A stretch of 64,000 nt of DNA, taken from assembly GCA_902776455.1 (NCBI GenBank), contig CACYQI010000007.1:1-64000 (forward strand), in the 5' to 3' direction. The notes beneath the pieces are model-generated. The model made no database searches and was not told where the DNA came from. It saw only the letters and a list, made by a program, of their open reading frames with translations. The DNA comes from an uncultured Bacteroidales bacterium (lineage in GTDB: Bacteria > Bacteroidota > Bacteroidia > Bacteroidales > Bacteroidaceae). Numbering within the stretch: position 1 is the first letter of the stretch; every line of letters begins with the position of its first letter. Shown here in pieces: positions 53,296 through 63,570 of the stretch. The position numbers and the translations under genes are program-made.

Positions 53296-56200
53296 TTATC
53301 TTGTCAGCGAGAACTTCATGGTCATGCCGAAGTCTTGGGTGATGGTGGGGTAGCTGCTGCTGGAGAGGAGAGGCTCGGAGCGTTGGCGGTCGTAGAAGAG
53401 GCTCATCGTGACCATGCGGCTGAGGGTGTAGTCCATCTGGACGCTTGTCTTGAAGGCTTTGCTTCCGCTGGTGGCTTCGCAGAGGTTGGTCTGCAGGTCG
53501 CGTTTGATGGCGCTCTGGTTGCGTATGCTGAAGTCGAACCGCATGTTGAGGTCGTGCGCTATGCGCTGCTTGCCGCTGCGGTTGTTCTGGTTGTTCTGGG
53601 CGTTCTGGTTGTTCTGATTGTTCTGGGCGTTCTGATTCTTCTTCTTGCTGCCTGCATTGACTTGTTCGCTGGCTTTCTTAGAGCGCAGGAGGCCGAGGAG
53701 GTTGAAGTCGTTGATTTTGTAGCCCCAGCCGATGACGAAGTCTTTGGAACCTGTCTCGGTGAGCTGTGCGCTCGTCATGCTGAGGTTGAGTACGCGCGTG
53801 GTCTTGTACTCGACTTTGAGCGTCATGTTGTTGTTGAGGGTGGCGTTGATGCCGATGAGGGGGGAGAAGCTCTCGTTGATGCTGACCGTGCTGACGTCGA
53901 AGAGGCTGTTGGGCGAGTAGGAGCCGGTGGTGGTGTTCTGAATGAAGCCGAGTCCGCCTGTGCCCATGCACTCTTGCCATGAGCTGAAGGAGTTGTAGGA
54001 GCCGACGGCATAGACGCTCTTGTAGGCGTGGGTGAGGTTGACGCTCTTGAAGTGGTCGCGCACCCACGGCAGGTTGCTGAGGCCTTTGTAGTTGATGGAC
54101 CAGTTGGGCAGCATCTTGAGGAGCGAGGGGAAGATGTCGAGTCCGCCGCTGCCGGTATAGGCGTTGAGGAAGGCGGGCACCATGACGTCGGCGCTGTAGC
54201 GGCCTACTGTTCCGTTGGCAGGATTGAATTTGCCCTTCATGCCTGTGCCGGCTGGGTACTGTACGCCTTCGTAGCGGGCTTCGACGCGCTGCTGATAGAG
54301 GTCGAGGTTGCGCTGGAACTTGTCGAATGCGCTGCTATGGTAGCCGTTGCTGGCAGAGCCGATGCTGGCGAATGCGGAGCCGATGCTGATGGTTGTCATG
54401 TTGAAGGAGCCGCTATGTGTGGGCGGTGCGCCGTACATGTACTGTATGCTCTTGTTGCGGTTGTCGGTGCGGCTCATGTTGAGGTCTATCTTGAGGTCGG
54501 TGAAGGGTTCGAGGGTCATCTTGACTTGCACGTCTTCGGTCTGGGCGATGGTGGCAGGGGTGGCTACGCTGTCGCTGCCGATGAGCCATCCGCGCGACTT
54601 GGCTTTGTCGAGATAGGAGTCGTCGACGAAACCGAAGGCGAAATCGACTCCGGGGGTGAACATGCCGCCCATGCGTCGCTGTCCGAGCATGTCGCCCACT
54701 TCGGGGAGGAAGCCGGGGACGCTGAGGTTGTAGGTGTTGCGATAGCTGATGCTGACGTTGCGCAGCATCATGAGGAAGCGGGCTGCGGTCTGAGCGACGC
54801 TGTACCACTTCTGCTCGGAGGCTTTGGGGAGGGCTACGACGTTGAGTCGGAGGGTTGTGGTATCGACGGGCGTGCGGACGATCTTGATGCTGTTCTCATC
54901 GACCTTCTTGAACTTGATGTTGTAGGCGAATCCGCTGCTGTCGCGAGCTGTGACGCGGACGCGCTTGGACTTCTGTCCGTGGGCTATGACGAGGTCGGAA
55001 TCGGGATAGAGTGTGACTTCCTGCACGAAGCCTTTGTTCTCGGGTTTCTTCTTGGAGCTGATGCCGCTGGCGTTGCTCTGCTTGGAGGCGGCGTTCTGCT
55101 GCTTGGCGAGGATGCTGTCGAGGGGTTCGCCTGTTTCCATGGCTTGCTGCTCGGCTTTCTTGCGAGCGTCCTTCTCTTTGTCCTTGGCGGCTTTTTTGGC
55201 TTTGTCCTCTTTCTCCTTCTCCATGCGCTTCTGGTTGGCTCCGGCACGTGCGTTGGAGGCCGAGAAGCGTTTGTTGGCTTCGCGGAGGAAGGGGCTGTGG
55301 TTGTAGAGTTTCTCGAGGTCGAACTTGCCGTTGACGTTAACGGTTCGCTGGGAGTTGATGTTGTTGCCGAGGGAGCGTTTGCCGGGGCGTTCCGCTCCGC
55401 GCTTCCAGGAGTAGGTGGCGTTGTAGGAGACGTCGGCCGAAGCCCAGTCGAAGACGGGTATCTTCTCTAAGGGGAGCTTGTAGCTCATCTGGGTGTTCTG
55501 GCTATAGTCGAGGGGACGTCCGAAGTGTCGGAGGCTCCACTTGACGGAATCCTTCCAAGCTTCGTAACGGTCGGGATAGAGGTCTTTGTTGATTTGCGTG
55601 TAGGGTTCTTCTATCTCGGCGCGTGTGCCGCTCTGGAAGGAGAAGTGCAGCGCTTTGAAGATGTCCCACTTGAGGGAGAAGTTGCGGTTCCACGTCCAGT
55701 TCTGATTGAAGGAAGCTGGGAGTGCGGAGAGGTCGCCCGGGTTGTCGAGGTCGCGCTCCTGCAGCTCGTAGTAGGTGCGGTTCATGTCGGTGGAGAAGGT
55801 GATGCTCTGCGGAGCGAAGGCGATGTTCTGTGCCTTGATGATGTCGAGCCACTTGCTTTTTCCCTTGAGGTTCTTGAAGGGTTCCCAGGCTTTCCAGTTA
55901 GGACTCCACGAATAGTTGATGTTGGCTTTCCAGTTGAGTTCCCGCTCATAGACGGTAGTCTCGCCCTCGGTGTATTGGGTGGAATGGCTGTAGCCAAAGG
56001 TGAAGTTGGCGGGGTCGTAGGGCATGGGGTGCTTGCGCGAGCTGATGTTGAGGCGTACGCCCGTGAAGGAGAGGTTCTTGCTGGTTTCGACATGTGTGGT
56101 GAGGCTGCGAAGGGAGTCGCGCTGGTGCTCGTTGGCAAGGGCGTCGAGGGCATCGCCGAGGAGCATGTCGGTGTCGAAGGGATTGTACTTGGGCGATTTC

Positions 56201-59200
56201 TTCTCGCGGCTATAGCTATAGTAGAAGGGGAAGGTGAGCTTGACCTTTTCGGGCAGGATGCGTCCGAGGTCGAAGTTGGTGGTGACGGAGTAGTTGAGGT
56301 TGTCCTCGTTCTTGCGTTGTGCCACGCTCTGCTCGATGCCGCCGAAGCCGGAGGTAATCATCTTGGCCGTGGCGTTGACGGAACCGAGGTCGCTCAGCTG
56401 CACTTGCAGATTGCCTTGTGCCGCCCAACCGCCGTTGTTGCTGAACTCCTGCAAGCGAAGTTCGTTGACCCATACCTCGATGCTTTTCGTCTTGCCGCTG
56501 TTGTTGCGTATGCCTATCATGATGGTTTTCACTTCGCCAAGTGTGGGATTGCCCATGATGGAGATGCGGTTGCTGGGATGGTTCTCGTCGTAGGAGGAGA
56601 AGAGGCGGTTCATGGCAGCGACGCCGATGCTGGCTTGTGCGTTGCGCTGCTTCTTGATGGAGGTGAAGAGGTCGAAGTTGATATCGACCATGTTCTCGGC
56701 AGGCCAAACGGCCAGACAGCCGGCTGCGCTATAGGTGTCGTAGTTGCCTGCTGGGGTGAGCTTCAGGGGCACTTCGTATTCGTAGTAGTTGCTCTTGTAG
56801 TCGGAACCGAGGCGAATGAAGACGCTGCATTCGTCGTCGGCCGTGGCGGTGACGTTCTCGGCAAGAGCGTTGGCATGGACGTACATCTGGAGGTGCTTGT
56901 ACTGCCGCATGTCGTAGTTGCAGTTCTTATAGACTGCTTTTGCCTCGCTGCCGCTGAGGTTGCGCCCGACCATGCACATGGACTGCTCGTTGGCTTCGAC
57001 GAGCTGCGACTGCGAGGGGTCGGTGATGCGGGTGATGCCGGGAGGCAGTACGTAGTTGACGGGCTGCTTGTCGTTGTTCTCTTCGATGCAGACGGTGCTC
57101 ACTTCCAAGGTGCCGCTACCCGAAGAGGCGATGTTGCCGTTGTAGAGGGGCTGCTGATAGGTGCGCCAATCGCCCTGAACGAGGTCGAGCGTGGCAAGGC
57201 GAAGAACGGTTGCTTCCTGGAATCCCGACATGAAGATACGCATGAAGCGGATGCTCGTGAAGTCGCGGATGTTGCCTTCTTTTTCTTCGTATTCGCGCAG
57301 AGGGATGCGGAAGAGGTACCATGTACACTCCTCGGTGTTTCCGTTTCGCAGTTTGACGCTTGCGGTACGCTTGTCGGCGATGTGGTTGCGGCCCACTACC
57401 ATGTCTTCGGGACGAATGCTGACGCGATACTGGTAGTACTTCTCGTATTCGTTGAGGGTGAAGTCCTGATTGATGTCCTCCACATCGGGTGTCACCTTCC
57501 AAGCCGTCTCGTAGGATTCGGGGCTTGTATCGTTGTCGGCACTATTGCCTTGCGGCATGTTGATGCGCTTGTAGCGGTCGAGGATGGACATGCGGAGATT
57601 GTCGAAGTCTGTGCCGCGATAGTAGTGGTAGTTGTCGTTGGCAGGGTCGTTGTAGATGCTGTCATAGACGGCTGGCGAGACTTTGCTCTGAATCTGCTGG
57701 AGGTAGTTGGCATAAAGTCCGAACTCGCGTTCCTCTTCGTCGTTGAGGCCGTTGAGACCGATGTCCTGTCGGGCACGAGCACCTGCTTCGTTGTTGAAGG
57801 CATAGGTGACGCTACTGCTGTTGGGGATGCGTCCCCAATAGCCTTCGGTGAAGTATTGTGGATTGCCGTCAACGGGCATTCCGCTCTCGAAGTACTTCTT
57901 GCCGTCCTTGAGAATGTCCTCCGACACTTCGCCGAGGTTGAAGTAGAGGTCGCCTCCATGATTGCCGGGAAGGTCGCGCTTGTAGATGAAGGGGTCCATC
58001 ATCCAGAACTCGATGTACTCGATGTTCTGCGCCTCGAAGTCGGTATTGTCGAGTTTTCGCATCATGCCGCCCCATTTCTCTTCGGGATGGTTGAGGTGGC
58101 CGTTCTGGTCAACATCGGTCGAGAGGTTGTAGGCACCTCGTTCCTGCGGATAGAAGGCAAGGTTGAGGACGTTGAGGCCGGTGGAGCTTGTATAGGTGTT
58201 CTGTGTCTTCTGTGGATAGAGTTCTCGCTCATAGACCTCGCGGACGTAGTGGCTGGAGAGCTGGTCGAGGTCGCTCTTGATGTGGCTGGGCGTAAGCGTG
58301 CTGCTGCGACGGGTGAAGATGGGGTCAACGTAGTACCATGCCAGCAAGGCGCGGTTGTAGCCATAAGCAGCATCGCCCGTGAGCTTGCTTTCGGCAAACA
58401 TGCTGGGGGTGCTCGCCATGCTCCAATAGGTGGGTTGCGTCATGCTGTTCTTGATGCTGCTTGTCTCGAAGTCGTCGAGGTAGGAAGCATCGCCCTGCAC
58501 GCTATGGTTCTGCCCTGCAAGCAGCTGCGCGAACTCGCCGTTGAAGGCGATGAAGCTGGGCTGTGTACATTGGAGGAGCGGCAGCTTGTCGATGAGATTG
58601 GTGAGCCATTGGCTTTCCTTCTTCCAGCTGATGTGGAAGCCCCAAAGGGTGTTCTTCAGCGGCTCGTTGCCCATGCTGACTTTTGTGGTAAGAGGCTGTT
58701 CGCTCAGGTACATGAGTGTGCCGCCGACGGTAAAGTTCTTGTTGATTTCGTAGTCGAGGTTCAAGCCGAGCATCGTCTTTCGCTGCATGCCGTAGTTGTC
58801 GTTGCTTTCGACGGAGGCGCTGATGTTCGTACCGGCATCGATAAGACTCTGGTTGATGATGGTCACGCGGCCCATGTTGTAATCGACCGTGTAGTCGGTG
58901 TTTTCGGTAAGCGTCGTACCGCCTGCCGTGACGATGACTGATCCTCGGGCTATGTTCGTCACTCCCAAATCAATCTCGCCCGCATTCGTTCCCTTGAAGC
59001 GGCCAGTGAGCAGGAACTTGTCGTGCTCGGAGATTTGCTTGGCCACGGTCTTTGTGCTGTCGTAGAGTTCGCGGAAGCAGTACTTGTCGGCAAGGGCTGG
59101 GTCGCCTATCCATTTGGCCAGATAGTCGCCGAAGGGTTCGGCTACGGTGAAGATGATGCGGCCCTTGTTGACGGTCAAGCCTTCCACGAAGTCGAACTGT

Positions 59201-61119
59201 CCGTTGGGATGCGGGTTGTTCTTGGCGTCCAAGCGGTCAAGGGCCAAAGCTCTCAAGAGGGTAGTGCTCTTGAACTTCTCTTCGGGCAGATAGCTGAGAT
59301 AGACGCCCGTGGAGTCGCTTTGGTACTTGATGTCGAGGCGGAACTTGTCGGCCATCACCTTCTGTGTGCCAAGGTAATAGACGTTCTTCATCATCAGTCG
59401 CCACGTCGGCATATTGGGACTTCCCGATGTGCCTTTCAGCATCTTTACGTAAAGAGCCTTGGTGTTGTCGGTAAGGTCGCTGGCGAACTCGCCCACCTGA
59501 TAGGTGGTGCCCATATAGGTGTATTCGAAGGCAACGGCAAGGACGTCGTCCACTTGGAGCGTGCTGGAGAGGCTGACGTAGCCCAAGGCGTTGTTGACAG
59601 TATATTCGCTGCTGGAGAGCTTGCGGGCTGCCTGCAGCTTCTCGTAGTCGATGCTGCCATGGAACATGTCGCCGCCTCCTATTCCGTCGAGGATGTTGGT
59701 AGCGAGCGAGATGTCGCGGGCATCGGGGTAGTCGTTGACGAGGCGGTCGTATTCGTTGTTCGAGCGGTTGCTGGGAACCTTGATGTCCGTGGGCGACCAA
59801 AGGCTGGTGTTGTGGATGTGGTTTGTCTCGCCAAGGTCGGCCAAGGCGATGAGGTTGCGGTTGTTCTCTGTCTTGCCGCTCTTGTTCGTGACCCAAATCT
59901 CGACGCGCTTGATGTTGATGCCACTGGAGATGGTGGGCAGCGACTCCATGTTCTTGTCGTAGCGCTCGCGGAAGAAGTGAGAGAGGAAGAAGTGGCGGTT
60001 CTCTTCGTAGTTTGTGGCGCTGAACTCGAAGTTGGTGGTCTGCGAGCCGCCTTTACTGCTGACGCTCGAACTGGCACTCTTCTTTTGGCTGATGACCGAC
60101 TGAATCTTCAGTTTGCCGAACTGCACGTCGGTGCGCAAGCCGAAGAGGCTGCTGACACCCGGCACAAGGCTGATGTTGCTGGGGAACGAAACGTTGCCTG
60201 CTTCGATGAGCTTGACGATTTCGTCTTCCTTGCCGTCGTATTTGAGTTTGAGGTTCTGTGCGTCGTAGTCGAAGGTGGCTTGTGTGTTGTAGTTCAGGTT
60301 CATGTTGATTTTGTCGCCCACCTTACCGTTGAGGCTCAGATTTATCTTCTCGTCGAAATCGAAGCCTACAGTCTTCCTTCGCGATGCGGCGAGGGCTGGG
60401 TTGTTCACCTTCTTCGAGTTGATGCCTATCTTGAGTTCGGCACTACCTTGTGTCTTGATTTGTACGCCACCGGGACCGAATATCTTCTCGGCAGGACCGA
60501 GGTCGAAGTGCATGTCGGTGAAGTCGAACTTGTTCTTGCCTTCAGCCTCGAAAGCCTCTGCGTTCTTTTGCCGCCAATACTGTTGCATGCTGTTCTGCAA
60601 CGACCATTGCTGATACTCCTCGGGCGTCATGAGGACGGGAGCATTCAGGAAGCTTGTGGCAGTAGAGAGGGTGAAGCCCGACCTTCCGGGAATGATGCTG
60701 CCCGAAGAAGCGCCTGCCGCACCCGTAGAAGAAGCTTGTCCCTGCTGAGTGCTCGGCGTGGTGCGTGGAGGAGTTCGGGTGCCGCCGTCTCTTGTTCCCC
60801 CGCTTTTGCCTGTGGAGCCTGCTTCGCCCGAACCGGTCAGCGAAGTGCCGATGGTATAGGTGTTGTCCTTTTCGTCGTAGATGACTTCGGTGTTCAGGTT
60901 ATCGGGGTCTCTCAGGTCGGCCGACTTCTTGCGGACAGACTTCGCGTCCTCCGCTCCAGTCTTGCGAACCGAATATCGGGGCTTGTCGCTGTTGACAGTA
61001 TCGGCAGGAGCAGTCAGTCCCTTCTCCGCAGCACTACCAATGGCACTTCCCCAAAGGGGGAGCAGGGAGGGGGCTGCCAGCAGCAGCAAAACTAATAATA
61101 TATACTTACGCACGCTCAT
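53296..61119 (-). CDS. sprA: Type IX secretion outer-membrane translocon SprA
   Basis: This 2607-residue protein is the giant beta-barrel translocon of the T9SS (Sov in Porphyromonas), through which cargo leaves the cell. Typical parts: N-terminal GNVSFPSNISLVPGVSSLFGLRTDVQFGKL, LKIQSVISQKK; mid-protein YIEFWMMDPF with NHGGDLYFNLGEVSEDIL; and a C-terminal barrel region (QNAQNNQNNQNAQN-rich stretch). The signal peptide is followed by SLLPLWGSAIGSAAEKG, whose DNA (61043-61075) resembles the G/C hairpin family. It is divergent from ruvA, an arrangement common in the group. Long open frames on the opposite strand are antisense shadows. Confidence 0.93.
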   Translation of the reverse strand: MSVRKYILLVLLLLAAPSLLPLWGSAIGSAAEKGLTAPADTVNSDKPRYSVRKTGAEDAKSVRKKSADLRDPDNLNTEVIYDEKDNTYTIGTSLTGSGEAGSTGKSGGTRDGGTRTPPRTTPSTQQGQASSTGAAGASSGSIIPGRSGFTLSTATSFLNAPVLMTPEEYQQWSLQNSMQQYWRQKNAEAFEAEGKNKFDFTDMHFDLGPAEKIFGPGGVQIKTQGSAELKIGINSKKVNNPALAASRRKTVGFDFDEKINLSLNGKVGDKINMNLNYNTQATFDYDAQNLKLKYDGKEDEIVKLIEAGNVSFPSNISLVPGVSSLFGLRTDVQFGKLKIQSVISQKKSASSSVSSKGGSQTTNFEFSATNYEENRHFFLSHFFRERYDKNMESLPTISSGINIKRVEIWVTNKSGKTENNRNLIALADLGETNHIHNTSLWSPTDIKVPSNRSNNEYDRLVNDYPDARDISLATNILDGIGGGDMFHGSIDYEKLQAARKLSSSEYTVNNALGYVSLSSTLQVDDVLAVAFEYTYMGTTYQVGEFASDLTDNTKALYVKMLKGTSGSPNMPTWRLMMKNVYYLGTQKVMADKFRLDIKYQSDSTGVYLSYLPEEKFKSTTLLRALALDRLDAKNNPHPNGQFDFVEGLTVNKGRIIFTVAEPFGDYLAKWIGDPALADKYCFRELYDSTKTVAKQISEHDKFLLTGRFKGTNAGEIDLGVTNIARGSVIVTAGGTTLTENTDYTVDYNMGRVTIINQSLIDAGTNISASVESNDNYGMQRKTMLGLNLDYEINKNFTVGGTLMYLSEQPLTTKVSMGNEPLKNTLWGFHISWKKESQWLTNLIDKLPLLQCTQPSFIAFNGEFAQLLAGQNHSVQGDASYLDDFETSSIKNSMTQPTYWSMASTPSMFAESKLTGDAAYGYNRALLAWYYVDPIFTRRSSTLTPSHIKSDLDQLSSHYVREVYERELYPQKTQNTYTSSTGLNVLNLAFYPQERGAYNLSTDVDQNGHLNHPEEKWGGMMRKLDNTDFEAQNIEYIEFWMMDPFIYKRDLPGNHGGDLYFNLGEVSEDILKDGKKYFESGMPVDGNPQYFTEGYWGRIPNSSSVTYAFNNEAGARARQDIGLNGLNDEEEREFGLYANYLQQIQSKVSPAVYDSIYNDPANDNYHYYRGTDFDNLRMSILDRYKRINMPQGNSADNDTSPESYETAWKVTPDVEDINQDFTLNEYEKYYQYRVSIRPEDMVVGRNHIADKRTASVKLRNGNTEECTWYLFRIPLREYEEKEGNIRDFTSIRFMRIFMSGFQEATVLRLATLDLVQGDWRTYQQPLYNGNIASSGSGTLEVSTVCIEENNDKQPVNYVLPPGITRITDPSQSQLVEANEQSMCMVGRNLSGSEAKAVYKNCNYDMRQYKHLQMYVHANALAENVTATADDECSVFIRLGSDYKSNYYEYEVPLKLTPAGNYDTYSAAGCLAVWPAENMVDINFDLFTSIKKQRNAQASIGVAAMNRLFSSYDENHPSNRISIMGNPTLGEVKTIMIGIRNNSGKTKSIEVWVNELRLQEFSNNGGWAAQGNLQVQLSDLGSVNATAKMITSGFGGIEQSVAQRKNEDNLNYSVTTNFDLGRILPEKVKLTFPFYYSYSREKKSPKYNPFDTDMLLGDALDALANEHQRDSLRSLTTHVETSKNLSFTGVRLNISSRKHPMPYDPANFTFGYSHSTQYTEGETTVYERELNWKANINYSWSPNWKAWEPFKNLKGKSKWLDIIKAQNIAFAPQSITFSTDMNRTYYELQERDLDNPGDLSALPASFNQNWTWNRNFSLKWDIFKALHFSFQSGTRAEIEEPYTQINKDLYPDRYEAWKDSVKWSLRHFGRPLDYSQNTQMSYKLPLEKIPVFDWASADVSYNATYSWKRGAERPGKRSLGNNINSQRTVNVNGKFDLEKLYNHSPFLREANKRFSASNARAGANQKRMEKEKEDKAKKAAKDKEKDARKKAEQQAMETGEPLDSILAKQQNAASKQSNASGISSKKKPENKGFVQEVTLYPDSDLVIAHGQKSKRVRVTARDSSGFAYNIKFKKVDENSIKIVRTPVDTTTLRLNVVALPKASEQKWYSVAQTAARFLMMLRNVSISYRNTYNLSVPGFLPEVGDMLGQRRMGGMFTPGVDFAFGFVDDSYLDKAKSRGWLIGSDSVATPATIAQTEDVQVKMTLEPFTDLKIDLNMSRTDNRNKSIQYMYGAPPTHSGSFNMTTISIGSAFASIGSASNGYHSSAFDKFQRNLDLYQQRVEARYEGVQYPAGTGMKGKFNPANGTVGRYSADVMVPAFLNAYTGSGGLDIFPSLLKMLPNWSINYKGLSNLPWVRDHFKSVNLTHAYKSVYAVGSYNSFSSWQECMGTGGLGFIQNTTTGSYSPNSLFDVSTVSINESFSPLIGINATLNNNMTLKVEYKTTRVLNLSMTSAQLTETGSKDFVIGWGYKINDFNLLGLLRSKKASEQVNAGSKKKNQNAQNNQNNQNAQNNQNNRSGKQRIAHDLNMRFDFSIRNQSAIKRDLQTNLCEATSGSKAFKTSVQMDYTLSRMVTMSLFYDRQRSEPLLSSSSYPTITQDFGMTMKFSLTR

Positions 61120-61291
61120 GTTTTTATATAAACGTATGCGCGTTTCCTTTTATTGTATATTATGTTACTTTTTTTCATAATTTCTTCATTCTAACCAAAT
61201 CTTTCAATTCTCAACTTTCAACTTTCAACTTTATTTCGTATCTTTGCGCATTCAAATTCTTAATTCCTAATTCTTAATTCTAAATTAGAAT
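61120..61291. other. Divergent sprA-ruvA gap
   Basis: Contains TTCAACT and ATTCTTAATT heptamer-like repeats and the ruvA promoter. No sprA -7 element is evident. Confidence 0.4.
61239..61246 (+). promoter_or_regulatory. -7 element of ruvA
   Basis: TATCTTTG 46 nt before the start codon, after a TTCAACT repeat. No clear TTG at -33. Confidence 0.5.
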
Positions 61292-61888
61292 ATGATTGAA
61301 TACCTGAAAGGGACACTTGCCGACCTCTCTCCCGCACTTGCTATCGTGGAGTGTCACGGGGTGGGCTATGGCGTGAACATCTCTCTGAACACCTTTTCTG
61401 CCATTCAGGGCAAACAGGAGGTGAAGCTATGGATAAGCGAGTCAATCCGCGAAGATGCCTACCAGCTATGGGGCTTCAGCACACGTGCCGAGCGCGAACT
61501 CTTCCTGCTGCTGCTGGGCGTGAGCGGCATCGGAGCAGCCACTTGCCGCGTTATTCTCTCGTCGATGACTGTGGCCGAATTGGCTGGCATCATCAGCGAA
61601 GGCAACGACAAGGTGCTGAAGTCGGTGAAGGGCATCGGACCGAAAGCAGCCCAACGCATCATCGTGGAACTTCGTGACAAGATTGGGTCGCTGGGCATAG
61701 ACGCGGCATCGACTCCTCAGGCACAGATGCCTGCGGTCAACAAGGAAGTGATGGACGAGGCAGTTGCTGCACTTTCCATGCTCGGATTCAGTCCCGCACC
61801 AACCCACAAAGTCGTGCAGAAGATACTTCAGGACGAACCCGATGCACCCGTGGAACGCGTCATCAAACTTGCCTTGAAAATGCTATAA
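61292..61888 (+). CDS. ruvA: Holliday junction branch-migration protein RuvA
   Basis: RuvA binds four-way junctions and loads RuvB for branch migration in recombinational repair. Length 198. [20 protein letters not shown] opens the OB-fold domain, the helix-hairpin-helix part shows [16 protein letters not shown] and [16 protein letters not shown], and the C-terminal part ([27 protein letters not shown]) contacts RuvB. Divergent from sprA. Confidence 0.95.
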   Translation: MIEYLKGTLADLSPALAIVECHGVGYGVNISLNTFSAIQGKQEVKLWISESIREDAYQLWGFSTRAERELFLLLLGVSGIGAATCRVILSSMTVAELAGIISEGNDKVLKSVKGIGPKAAQRIIVELRDKIGSLGIDAASTPQAQMPAVNKEVMDEAVAALSMLGFSPAPTHKVVQKILQDEPDAPVERVIKLALKML

Positions 61889-61890
61889 GA

Positions 61891-62171
61891 GTTGAAAGTT
61901 GAAAATTGAAAATTGAAAGTTGAAGACCCCTCTAACTTCCCCCGTAAAGGGGGAGAACTGAAAGTCGACGAAGTCAACTCCCTCTCCCACGGGAGAGGGT
62001 TGGGGAGAGGCCTGAAAGTTGAAGCCCCCCCTCCATCTCCCCCGAGGGGGGAGAGGTTTTCGCGGCAGCAAGTCTCCCCTCGGGGAGATTTAGAGGGTCT
62101 GAGACCCCCTCTGACTCCCCCTCTATGGGGAGAACAATTAAATGGTAAATGGTAAATGATTAAATGGTAAA
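61891..62171. repeat. Heptamer arrays and G/C hairpins between ruvA and cysQ
   Basis: Five GTTGAAA/ATTGAAA units start two bases after the ruvA stop. CCCCTCTAACTTCCCCCG with AAAGGGGGAG follows at 61925-61960, then further hairpins to 62130, and TAAATGG heptamers at 62140-62171. Confidence 0.7.
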
Positions 62172-62177
62172 TGCGAG

Positions 62178-62951
<774 letters not shown>

Positions 62952-62960
62952 TCCTGCCCC

Positions 62961-63153
62961 ATTTTGTCAGAACTTTTCGCAAACGAATCGCATCCTGACG
63001 GCCATAGGAAACACAGACGGGGTGCTCTCCGCTTGTGTTTTGTTGTCTCATCGAGACTAATGATAAGCCCCCATGAGCTGCTTTTCGTCAGGAGGACCGA
63101 AAAATAGGCGCATAAGTAAAGGTGTTCTGGATTTCCCCCGGACACCAATAATA
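62961..63153 (+). repeat. Composite of F3 and palindromic element copy D
   Basis: 62961-63004 matches F1 (TTTTGTCAGAACTTTTCGC, CTGACGGC). 63005-63153 matches the A element's outer part (ACACAGACGGGG, GTCTCATCGAGACT, GAGCTGCTTTTCGTCAG) and ends CGGACACCAATAAT. No gene. Confidence 0.6.
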
Positions 63154-63217
63154 TGAGATAAGAAACAGCTTGATAAGTGACAACGACGCCCTGTCCCAAG
63201 GGCTATGCAGAACACAA

Positions 63218-63365
63218 CGTGGAGCGTGGGCCGATACTGCGTGCTGTGTGAGCCGATGCAACGTGGAGCGTGAGCCGATGCTACGTGGAGTGTTTTAACG
63301 TGTAAAGTTGACTAACTAAACGTGTAGTGTTGACTGACTTAACGTGTAAAGTTGGATGATGCCGG
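63218..63365. repeat. 22-bp arrays of two families at the right end
   Basis: CGTGG or CGTGC at 63218, 63240, 63262 and 63284, then CGTGT at 63299, 63321 and 63343: each block keeps a 22-bp period although the unit changes from CGTGGAGCGTGAGCCGATG to AACGTGTAAAGTTGACTGAC. Confidence 0.75.
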
Positions 63366-63392
63366 AAGGAAAGTGTACCTGCGCCCACACAG

Positions 63393-63510
63393 AATCGCCA
63401 CAATCTGCCACAATCTGCCACATTTTCAACAATCTGCAACAAATCTGCCACACGCATATCCGTTTGTACTTCAACGCGATAAAGCACATCTGTGGCAGAT
63501 TGGCAGATTT
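63393..63510. repeat. 10-bp ATCTGCCACA array with inverted partner
   Basis: GCCA at 63397, 63407, 63417 and 63447, with a degenerate unit between. The complementary TGTGGCAGATTGGCAGATTT lies at 63491-63510, so the region can fold back. Confidence 0.55.
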
Positions 63511-63570
63511 TCTCGGGAAAAAACCATGTGTACGCGCATGCGCGCGTAACATTATTTTATTAAAGTTTTT

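Noticed and set aside
53335-61095. Long open frames on the plus strand opposite sprA (one of about 1100 codons, another of about 690)
   Set aside because: They lie antisense to the clear sprA gene, have no family motifs and their composition (Val, Glu, Ala-rich) is that expected from a reversed GC-rich gene.
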